Assembly: GCF_002221595.1 (NCBI RefSeq)
Contig: NZ_NHMP01000001.1
Location: 620,001-684,000 of the forward strand
Source: Turicimonas muris
GTDB lineage: Bacteria; Pseudomonadota; Gammaproteobacteria; Burkholderiales; Burkholderiaceae_F
Reading direction: 5' to 3'
DNA: 64,000 nucleotides
This document shows positions 55,931 to 64,000 of the stretch, piece after piece. The translations under genes were made by a program, and so were the position numbers. The notes beneath the pieces are model-generated. The model had not been told where the DNA came from and searched no databases. It saw only the letters and a program-made list of their open reading frames with translations. Each line of letters starts with the position of its first letter. Position 1 is the first letter of the stretch.

Positions 55931-56557
55931 ACGTGAAAAATCAGGTAGTCCGAAACTTAAGATTGGCAGCGAGTTGATAAATATGTCAAGAAACTGACCA
56001 TGCTTTTAATTGTGCATTTCGCAACTCACAAGGATGAAGAAAGGATAAGCAAGAATACTGATTCGAATTTGAATCTGAACCAATTTTTGTATTAGGCAAC
56101 AAAAATGCAAATGTGAAGCGGAAAAGTCTTTTGGCTAGATAGAGGTTTTACATTTTCATCAATTGCGAAAAGTTGCTTTAAAACAACTTTATAAAATTTG
56201 ATTTGTCCGTTAAGCAAAATGACATTTCATTCAAATTTGTACCCCCTATAGGAACAATTTTTTATACAAATAATTTTGCATTTTTCCTAAAAAATAAGGA
56301 GATTTAATTTTTTGAATTTTATAAATAATTCCCCAGAATTCTCTTAAGCGAGATTGTTGAAGAAAAATTAAGGTAAAGACTAAAAGAAAATTCTTTTAAT
56401 TTGTAAGATTGGTTCGATGAATAGGTCTCAATTGTCATACAAATATTAGGGATTATACAAAATTTTGGACAAAACCCGAATTACATCTTGCAACGTCTAC
56501 ACCATAATGGGTATGAAAAATAAAAGACTTATACCGTCTGAAATCTGAGGAATAGTT
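55931..56557. other. AT-rich region upstream of the autotransporter pair; no rpmF
   Basis: About 625 bases with very high AT content and no gene. No rpmF-like sequence (short, Arg/Lys-rich with a zinc Cys cluster) was found on either strand. The promoter for the autotransporter at 56558 must lie here. Confidence 0.5.
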
Positions 56558-59500
56558 ATGTCATTAGAAAAATCATTGCTCCCTTTGGATGGAAGACTCC
56601 CCTTTGATGAAATAAGATACAGGGGGGTATTCTAAATTATTCGCAGCTGTTTTAAGCGCAGCTTGTTTTCTTACACCTTCCTTTACACAAGCCGCAAATA
56701 AAGTAGATATTAGCGTAGGCGGCACAAAATCCGAAATAATTAGTCAAGCCAGCGACCCGCTTTACTGGGTCGGCAGCAAACGCCCTAATAACGGGAATGC
56801 AGAGTTTTATTCAACAATTCCTCTCAAACTTATCGTTTCCGATTACCACTCAAGCTTGGGGTCAGTTTTTCACATGGGAAACTCCTATAACAGTGACCCA
56901 TGGAATGCCAGCGAAGTTTCTTCGTCCCTATATCAAAAGATCTATGGCTTAAAAGACGGAGTAGAGGGAAACTTAGAGGTCGCCGATATTTACACTCCTC
57001 ACGGTTTTGAGGCCAGGATTAATGGAAGCAAAGGCGATAAAAAAATTCTTATACCCAAAATGCGCATGTAAAGATCGGAAATCTTTATGCCAGTGACTCA
57101 GGAGTTCATCTGACATATGACATGTCTGCAGACCCCCTTTCTTCTCCAAGTGGAGACGTCTCTCAACAGATTTTTGATCATATAGAAAATTTAATAACGA
57201 ATACTTATTACTTTGATAAAGAAGTAGACATGTCCGGCGTTGGTACGATGATGGTGCTGGCCTCGGCTCCGCATACAAAAACAGACGGCTCCAGAGCTGC
57301 AGTTGCTCAATTTGTCGAGTCTATCGGAAAAATTGGAAGTTATGCCGAACGTTCTTCTGAACCTCATACCCAATTGGCTTTAAGGGGAGCGGCTTTTCAT
57401 CCTACATTGTCAGACTGGAGGGGAGATATGGACACTCCGATCATTGTTCAGCATCTTGGCAATGTCGGAGAGATTAATGCTATCGAAGCCGGCGTGTTGC
57501 ATGCCGAAGGAAGGACAGCGGGTGTTCAGCTTCTAAGCAATGTGGGACAAATCAATATTGTTGGAGCGGGTTATACGATTCGCGGATCCGACACACCAAG
57601 GTTCTTAAACCATGCTTTTGGCGTGTACAACTGGGGAACGGCAGGTTACACCATTAAAAACAAAGTAAAAAATCTTCCCGTCCAGCAACAGGTTATTTTG
57701 ACAAAAGGTATTTCCGTACGGGCCGCGCTTGGAAGTGAGACTGAGATAGGAAATTTTCAAAGCGAAGGCGGTCTTGACTATCTCTTGAATAAATCCGGTA
57801 GAGACGTCATCTGGGGTAATTTTAAAAATTATGAAAAATTCAATTCACAAAAACCTCAAGAGGGAGACCGAGAAAAAGCTGTTGCAGCCGCGATATACAA
57901 CAGAGGCGGCGTGCAGGAAATATGGTCCGAAGCGTTTGATGGCGTAGTTATTTCCACGGAAGAAGATAAGTCTCTCGTCGATGGGAAGTACCAAAAACAA
58001 CTCCAAAATGCGCAAGTTTTTTCTGTTCTTGTTTCTCCGGAGTTTAGACGAGAAAGTGGTATCTGGACATCGGGCGGAAAGGATAAGCCCCTTTCTTGGG
58101 ATGGCATCAGAGAATATTCTGTTGAGAATGGTTTTGGGCTAGCCGCTTGGCAAGATCTTACGACAAAAACCGAGCTGTCCGGAAACTTTAGATTTGCTGC
58201 CGGTGACATTGTCGTTCAGCCTCACCAGCAGTTTGATAACATGGTGAAACTTACCTCTCACCAAGACTCTATCGACTACGTCAAAAATACCTTCGGCCAG
58301 GAGCTGCGTGCGGATGTGGTCCTGCAGTTTGCTGCCGCACGAGAAAAAGTGCCAGTTTATATGGATAACAAAAACAAAGAGGATGAACCATTAAGCGGAA
58401 TTTGGTACTACGAAAAAGGAGATCTTAAAAAAGGTGAAAACGGAGAAATTTTTAATACTACCTGGCTTAATGATGAAGTAAACATCAAAGTATTCCCTGC
58501 TGTTGGATACTACGATGAAGCCGGTAAGGTTGCCTCTTTCGAAAAATCAAAACACTACTTTTTGCTCGGAGATTCGACAAAGGCTGACGATCCAGGCTAC
58601 AACATTCACCTTGGTAAAAGAAGCGAAATTAATGTTAAGGGTACATATAGCGGGAACGGTACACTTTGGTTCGGCGTTGATATCAACAAAGAAAATTTAA
58701 CCGTAGAAGCGATTGACAACCAAGGAAACAGCGTTCATGGATTAAACGGGGCCATTTCTGTAAACCGAAATCCTATTGTTCTGGATGACGTGGTTAGAGG
58801 ATCTAGCCTGAATTTAGTTGTTAACCTTAGCAACAACCAAGCAGGCGTTTCTGCTCAACAGCTCAAGAATTATTTCAAATATGATGCATCTGGACGCGCT
58901 GGTCAGCTTTTGCAACAGGCCGCTAATAATGTGTTCATCGGAGACTTCATTGAGAAGGCTACGGGTCCCGGAACTTTAAATACACATGCAGGATTAGAGA
59001 TAACAGCGGAGGACTTAGCTGACTTCCAAGCAAAACTTCAGGCGTCTGGGAATGCCCAAAATATAGAAATTACTGCCGATAAGACATTCGCACAAGGTAT
59101 GAAGAATGAAGACATCTCGGTTAAATACGTTTGGCAACTTAATCAGCTTAAACAATGGGTCCAGGTACCGATTACTGAGAAAAAGATAACGGATGTCAGC
59201 GGCAAGATGGTTGCAGGCAAGGTTTCTATATATCTGGATGAAACATTATTAGAGCCGGCAGAGACTTTCTCGACGATTTACTACATTGAAAATTCTGAAT
59301 GGGTTGCTAATCCAAATGATATTTCGGACTCACTAGCAACTGAGGATCGCGAACGCAATGAAGAGATAGCCTCTGATGATACTCAAGGTACGGGCAAAGC
59401 TCGCGCATATGCTCTTGCAGCAGCTGAACCTCAGAACGAACAAAAGGAAAACTCTGAAGAAGATCGTAAAGCTCATCAGTCCAACTTGGGAGAAGGAACA

Positions 59501-60487
59501 ATTTTTGCACGTCCGGAGGAGCCGGATCCTACGCCCGTAATTCATGACCGGCCAGATGACTCAAGTTCAACCGTTAAGACTCTCAATTCTGCATCCATCA
59601 TTAATTATTTCCTATGGAGGCAAGAGAATGAAACACTTTATCAACGTATGGGTGAAGTCAGAGACAATGCTAACTTGGAAGGTCTCTGGTTCAGAGGACT
59701 AGCAGGAAAGAATACATACGACAAAAATAAGTATTACTACAGAAACAAATACTACGGAATCCAGTTGGGTATTGACCACCTCTTGAAAAAAGAAAAGGGA
59801 GGAACGTGGTTGCTTGGGCTTGGCCTTACCTACACAAAGGGGGATAGCAAGTTAGGCAATGGAGGAAAAGATGACAACTGGATTGGAACTATAAGTGCGT
59901 ATGCAACTAGACAATGGAATAACGGTGCCTACGTCGATTTCATTGTCAAAGGGAGCCGCTTAAATAATGACTTCACTGCTATTAGTGATTTGCTCTCAGA
60001 CGGGTCACGCTACATCTCAAAGGGAAAATTCCACACTTACGGTCTCCAAGCAAGTGCAGAAGTTGGTAAGAAATATATGTTTGGCAAAGGATGGTATCTC
60101 GATCCTGAACTTCAACTGACTTATGGACACCTTCGTGCTGCCAAGTATCTAACTGATACAGGGGTTACTGCCAGGATCAAAAGCTCCAATAGTTTGATCG
60201 GAAGAGCTGGAGTCGGTTTTGGCAAGGAAGGAAAGAGCGGAAGTGCCTTTGTAAAAGTTGATGCATTAAGGGAATTCACAAACCAATTTAAGGCGCATTA
60301 CACCTCAAATGACGGTGGCGAAGCTTCTAGTCGAATCAATATGAAGGATACCTGGGGAGAGATTACAGTAGGCGGTACCTATAACTTCAAAAAGAATGTT
60401 TATGGCTTTGCTCAGGCAAAACGGTCCTTCGCCGCTGATATTAAACAGGATTACCGGTTTGACGCAGGTATCCGCATCATCTTCTAG
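56558..60487 (+). CDS. Autotransporter adhesin, out of frame at G6 and A7 tracts; candidate phase-variable gene
   Basis: The ATG at 56558 has a good Shine-Dalgarno (ctgagg). After 22 codons it meets six G (56622-56627) and stops soon after. The next frame encodes a hydrophobic signal core (YSKLFAAVLSAACFLTPSF then TQAA) and the first part of the passenger. At 57039-57045 (seven A) it runs out into a stop, while the third frame continues to 60487. One G fewer and one A more give an uninterrupted 1309-codon protein, reading KGDKKNSYTQNAHVKIGNLY across the second join. The long frame 57122-60487 ends with a Pro/Asp linker and an autotransporter barrel (WRQENETLYQRMGEVRD...) ending in Phe. The barrel is paralogous to those of the next gene and of the 814-4413 gene. 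As sequenced no export signal is joined to the barrel. Confidence 0.75.
56622..56627 (+). repeat. Poly-G tract (6 G) at the first frame break
   Basis: The ATG frame (phase 2) and the signal-peptide frame (phase 0) align with five or eight G. Six is a short tract for slippage, so a fixed indel or error is also plausible. Confidence 0.55.
57039..57045 (+). repeat. Poly-A tract (7 A) at the second frame break
   Basis: An eighth A restores reading from the passenger start into the 57122-60487 frame. Stops in the two frames flank this tract on both sides (TAA at 57038 in the downstream frame, TAA at 57069 in the upstream frame). Confidence 0.55.
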
Positions 60488-60542
60488 TTTTTACTACCTC
60501 TTTGTTTAAGCCCTTAATGAAGGTGGATGAAGGATGGTTACT

Positions 60543-63500
60543 ATGTCAAAAAATGAATTTTTTACTCTTAATAAACTCACAGCTAGCGTACATTTGATCT
60601 GTTTGATAGGATTTCTATCTTCATCTACTTTGGTGAAGGCCGAAACAATAATTTCTAACCCTTCGGCGCGTAATCCAACGTCTGAGGAAATGAGTAGTGA
60701 CGGAGTATTCACAAGACAGTGGTCTTATCAAATAAGCGATCCTGCGGATAGCACAATAAAAACAACGGATTTCATATCGACCACTCTTCCGTTTTTAGGT
60801 CGTAATGAACGCTCAGAGATTACAATTAGTAAGGACGGGGTTTTATCCGGGATCAATAAAATCAGTGCCTCTGGCGGCGGTTTTCTTATGCAAAAGCAGG
60901 CAGTTGCAAACGCCGGCTCTTCAGATGTTAAAGAATACCGACAAAACTTTGATTTTGGGCCCAACACAATTCATGAAATTTATTTGGACAATGTGAAGAA
61001 TGACAGTAGCACTCTAGGGAGTTATAAGGTGTCTCACGGAGTTTCTACAGTCTTTCTTCTCGATGGCTATGCGTTTGTTAATGGAACCAACTATAAGATA
61101 TACCAAGGCAATGTTTTTCAAGAGGTTGGATCAGAAGGTTCTACCATTGAGAAATTATCTACGGGAAAAAATGGACTTGGCTATGGGATAGCCTTTAGAG
61201 AAGGTCAGGGTCAATTTGAGTCAAAGAAAGATGATCAGATCAAATCCCAAACAATTAATAGCGTGATTAAACAAATCGGAGATTCTGATTTTAGATTTAA
61301 TATAGGCGTGCAAGCTCAATTTGATGAAGCCGCTGCAATTGGGAATAAGAATATAAAGGCGCAGCAGCATGTCAAGGAGATAGGAGATATTTTTGCGACA
61401 GAAGCAGGAATCGTAATCAGTCGAGGAAGAGGTTCTTTTTTTACTACTCAGTTGATCGACAAGGTAAATAACATCTTCATTAACAGTGATAATCAGACAG
61501 TTAGAGAGTTGGCGACAATAGCAGGCATTAGCACACAGTCCTCGTCTATTGGTGTAGTAGGTACTCTATCAAAAGATCCGGACTCCATGAAAGAAACTTT
61601 AGATAATTGGAGTTCAGATAACAATTTCGCCCAACAGGTAGGTATATCAGGAAAAATTGAAGTTAAAGGAAGTGTAAAACTCCAAAACCCACAATACGTT
61701 TTTATCACTTCAAATGGGAAAAAACCACTTTCATTCCGGGCTGCCATCGCTAACCTAGGAGGAACTCAAGAAATCACATCACTTGCCCAGCAAGTTACAC
61801 TTGATGTGGGAGAGGGGACAACAAAGGACTTTGCGGTTTTGGTTTACCCCGAGTTTAATAGACTTCAGCAGTTACGTTTTCCTCCGGATGGTACAACTGT
61901 AACATTCGATAAAATTTCGAGTTTACGCAGTCTACCTGTTGTTACAACATTGAATGGAAATTTTGATGCAGTTCAAGGTCATGTAGCCGTTCTTGGGTTG
62001 ATGACAGGAAATTATTCGGACCGTTATCAAAATCTTAAAGTTGCGTTAAATCTAAGGGCGAATTCCGGTCTAGGAACATTTAATTTTAACGATAAGGGTA
62101 AATTGCTCGTTACGAATAGAGCTTGGGATATTGACAAAGGCAGCATGCAGAGCAATTCAGTCAATTCCCGCGCGATTTTTTCTATGGGTTTAGGAGATTC
62201 TTCTCTAGATAACTATACAGTTCATCTTCCCTCGGAAGGAAATGCGGTCTATGTGGACGGAGAATTTAATGGAAATGGGACTTTCCTTTTAGGGTCTAGT
62301 TGGAAGAACAATCAAATTATCGTTAATTCCACGCCTATCATAATTAAAACGATAACAAAGCAAGGTGACGGAAGAGCTTCTCATCTGAATCTTCAAGTCG
62401 ATGTTACGTCAGCCTTAGATGGCGCGGGCAAAACTTCAGATATCTTTAATTCAAATACAAGTACCGTGCTTCATATCATGAATCAGGCTGTTCAGAATTT
62501 AATTGTGGGGAGTGTCGAAGAAGGCGCCTTGGCTCTGGGAGGACTTGATGTGGCAGAGGCTATGGAAGTTGGTGCCAAGATGGACACTGAAAAGAATTTA
62601 GCTCTAAAGAATCCAGACTTAACCCAAGTTTCCTCCTCTATGAGGAAAGCAGCTGGTTATGTCACCCTTTCCTATAAAGAGGGCCTGATTACACCGGAAA
62701 ATACTCTTTTTGCTAAATACTATTTTGATGACAAAGACGGCACAGGTCGCGATGTGAGTCAAGAAGTGGCTAAAGCAGAAGATATCCTGAAAGAAGTGGC
62801 CCAAAGTCTTCACTCTGATGCAGTAACATTGGCAGACGAAGATGTAGACCCAACAATATCTGCCTCTTACACTAATTCTGGTGTTGGTAGTGTGGTAAGT
62901 GACAAGGAACTTTCTCAAAACTTCGCTGCTGTAGACAATCCTCCTGGACCCGAGAACCCGGACGATCCTGCTGATCCTTCTAACCCTGCTAACCCTGCTA
63001 ACCCATCTGGTCCTGGCGAAAACAAGCCGCAGAAAACCACCTCGACTATGGATTCAATCGACTCACTGGGTATGGCAAATTACTTCATCTGGCGTCAAGA
63101 AAACGAAACGCTTTATCAGCGCTTAGGCGAGGTTAGAGATGACTCAAGTGCCAGAGGACTTTGGGTGAAAGTACGCGGAGGAAGAAATAAATATTCCGAG
63201 GCAGGCAATTACTTTAAGAATCAGTACTACGGAGTTCAGCTGGGCCTAGACCGACCCTTGGATGAAGAGTGGACTTTGGGTGCGGCAGCTTCCTATACCT
63301 ACGGGGACGGCAAACTTACTAACGGCGGTAAGGATGACAACTGGATTGCCAGCGGATCCATTTACGCTTTGGGCGCATTTGATGACGGTAGTTATCTGGA
63401 TGTAGTACTTCGTGCTTCTCGAATTCATAATGATTTCACTGTTGTCAGTGATCAGGCAAGGTACATCACTAAAGGTAAACGCTCCGGCAATGCTTATTCT

Positions 63501-63935
63501 GCTTCCGTTGAATATGGACAAAAGATTCCTTTGAATCCTAATTGGTATGTGGATCCTCAAATTCAGGTGACATACGGACATATCCAAGGGTTGAGCTTTA
63601 CTACTAAAAACGGAGTTAAGGTCAATACGGATCGAGTTAATTCCTTGATTGGCCGTGTAGGCGTTGGGGTTGGCTATGAAAATGCTAAAGGAGGAGTTTT
63701 CGTCCGAGCCGACGTTTTGCGTGATTTTACGGCTCAATACAAGACTAACTACGCTCTGGAAAAAGCCAAAAACAACAGCGATATCGATCTCAGAAGCACA
63801 TGGGGTGAAATCAGTGTGGGAGGAAATTATCAATTCGATAAAAACCTTCACGGATATGCACAAGCAAAACGAAGTGTGGGCGGGAAGTTAAAGCAAGATT
63901 ACCGCCTCGACTTTGGTCTTCGTTACGTTTTCTAA
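60543..63935 (+). CDS. Autotransporter adhesin, intact
   Basis: The start at 60543 is preferred over the in-frame ATG at 60534, because aagga lies 8 bases before it. The ~1130-aa product has a signal peptide (SKNEFFTLNKLTASVHLICL then an FLSSST..VKAE cleavage zone), a long beta-helical type passenger (about 30-800), a Pro/Asn/Asp linker (NPDDPADPSNPANPANPSGP) with a repeated 9-base unit at 62981, and a C-terminal barrel (MANYFIWRQENETLYQRLGEVRDDSS... to YVF). The barrel is close to that of the 56558 gene, while the passengers differ. It lies 55 bases after the upstream copy in the same direction. It is the ON member of the pair. Confidence 0.9.
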   Translation: MSKNEFFTLNKLTASVHLICLIGFLSSSTLVKAETIISNPSARNPTSEEMSSDGVFTRQWSYQISDPADSTIKTTDFISTTLPFLGRNERSEITISKDGVLSGINKISASGGGFLMQKQAVANAGSSDVKEYRQNFDFGPNTIHEIYLDNVKNDSSTLGSYKVSHGVSTVFLLDGYAFVNGTNYKIYQGNVFQEVGSEGSTIEKLSTGKNGLGYGIAFREGQGQFESKKDDQIKSQTINSVIKQIGDSDFRFNIGVQAQFDEAAAIGNKNIKAQQHVKEIGDIFATEAGIVISRGRGSFFTTQLIDKVNNIFINSDNQTVRELATIAGISTQSSSIGVVGTLSKDPDSMKETLDNWSSDNNFAQQVGISGKIEVKGSVKLQNPQYVFITSNGKKPLSFRAAIANLGGTQEITSLAQQVTLDVGEGTTKDFAVLVYPEFNRLQQLRFPPDGTTVTFDKISSLRSLPVVTTLNGNFDAVQGHVAVLGLMTGNYSDRYQNLKVALNLRANSGLGTFNFNDKGKLLVTNRAWDIDKGSMQSNSVNSRAIFSMGLGDSSLDNYTVHLPSEGNAVYVDGEFNGNGTFLLGSSWKNNQIIVNSTPIIIKTITKQGDGRASHLNLQVDVTSALDGAGKTSDIFNSNTSTVLHIMNQAVQNLIVGSVEEGALALGGLDVAEAMEVGAKMDTEKNLALKNPDLTQVSSSMRKAAGYVTLSYKEGLITPENTLFAKYYFDDKDGTGRDVSQEVAKAEDILKEVAQSLHSDAVTLADEDVDPTISASYTNSGVGSVVSDKELSQNFAAVDNPPGPENPDDPADPSNPANPANPSGPGENKPQKTTSTMDSIDSLGMANYFIWRQENETLYQRLGEVRDDSSARGLWVKVRGGRNKYSEAGNYFKNQYYGVQLGLDRPLDEEWTLGAAASYTYGDGKLTNGGKDDNWIASGSIYALGAFDDGSYLDVVLRASRIHNDFTVVSDQARYITKGKRSGNAYSASVEYGQKIPLNPNWYVDPQIQVTYGHIQGLSFTTKNGVKVNTDRVNSLIGRVGVGVGYENAKGGVFVRADVLRDFTAQYKTNYALEKAKNNSDIDLRSTWGEISVGGNYQFDKNLHGYAQAKRSVGGKLKQDYRLDFGLRYVF

Positions 63936-63951
63936 AAATTAATTTAATTCA

Positions 63952-63969
63952 GGCTCCCGGAAGGGAGCC
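63952..63969 (+). terminator. Hairpin after the intact autotransporter
   Basis: Perfect 7-bp stem GGCTCCC/GGGAGCC with loop GGAA, 16 bases after the stop. No T-run follows, as for the hairpin after the first autotransporter (4425-4443). Confidence 0.45.
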
Positions 63970-63983
63970 GAAGAGGGGAACCC

Positions 63984-64000
63984 ATGCTTAAAGTTAAAAC
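63984..64000 (+). CDS. Start of a gene cut by the window end (first five codons)
   Basis: An ATG at 63984 has gagggg 6 bases upstream and reads MLKVK before the window ends. By analogy with the first autotransporter, which is followed by a lipoprotein gene after a hairpin, this could be a similar small gene; it cannot be identified. Confidence 0.35.

Noticed and set aside
1-64000. CRISPR arrays, tRNA or rRNA genes, complete insertion sequences
   Set aside because: No regularly spaced direct repeats, no cloverleaf with a recognisable T-arm and no intact transposase with terminal repeats were seen by eye; a tRNA or Infernal scan would be decisive.

Overview
The window looks like a chromosomal segment of a gut-type betaproteobacterium of the order Burkholderiales, most likely Sutterellaceae (Parasutterella/Turicimonas/Sutterella-like). 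The grounds are the dnaQ-rluB-rimP-nusA-infB-rbfA-truB-typA order, a Burkholderiales-type COG0313 methyltransferase, YggX, ArgA and HrpA, a modest GC content, and several large autotransporters plus AAA-ATPase/PD-(D/E)XK proteins. The genus is an inference; no 16S or other marker gene is present.

Layout. 1-200: start of an NCS2 purine permease. 0.5-5.3 kb: a large autotransporter adhesin gene, out of frame at a C9 tract, followed by two small lipoproteins. 5.3-5.8 kb: 3' end of a group IIC intron. 5.8-13.9 kb: a Tat-signal HisC-like aminotransferase, an AAA/PD-(D/E)XK gene broken at a T9 tract, a hybrid sensor kinase, YggX and a META-domain lipoprotein. 13.9-21 kb: argA and hrpA (divergent) and a PBP7-like peptidase. 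21-33.7 kb: the conserved information-processing block dnaQ, rluB, rimP-nusA-infB-rbfA-truB-typA, ychJ and dusA. 33.7-42 kb: metallo-hydrolase, AAA/DUF4143 ATPase, a decayed stretch, a Fur-box-controlled orphan substrate-binding protein, a secreted protein and a Pit phosphate transporter. 42-48.4 kb: 5' half of a group IIC intron, a subtilisin-type autotransporter, an intact AAA/PD-(D/E)XK gene and a remnant. 48.4-55.9 kb: rne, rluC, a HAD phosphatase, a frameshifted methyltransferase, maf and yceD. 56.5-64 kb: two tandem autotransporters, the first broken at two homopolymers, the second intact.

Main theme. Housekeeping blocks are interleaved with surface and accessory genes. Three large accessory genes (two autotransporters and one AAA/PD-(D/E)XK protein) are each out of frame exactly at short homopolymers near their 5' ends. 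Adjusting the tract by one base, or one base at each of two tracts, restores a complete protein of family length. This looks like contingency-locus (phase) variation captured mostly in the OFF state; assembly error and ordinary pseudogene decay are the competing explanations. One housekeeping gene (COG0313 methyltransferase) is also frameshifted, without a long homopolymer, which keeps those alternatives open.

Other points of interest: two half introns of class IIC in the same orientation about 36 kb apart, a Tat signal on a HisC-type enzyme, a textbook 7-1-7 Fur box in front of a transporter subunit that has no permease or ATPase beside it, a terminator-like hairpin in the rimP-nusA leader, and no rpmF next to yceD.
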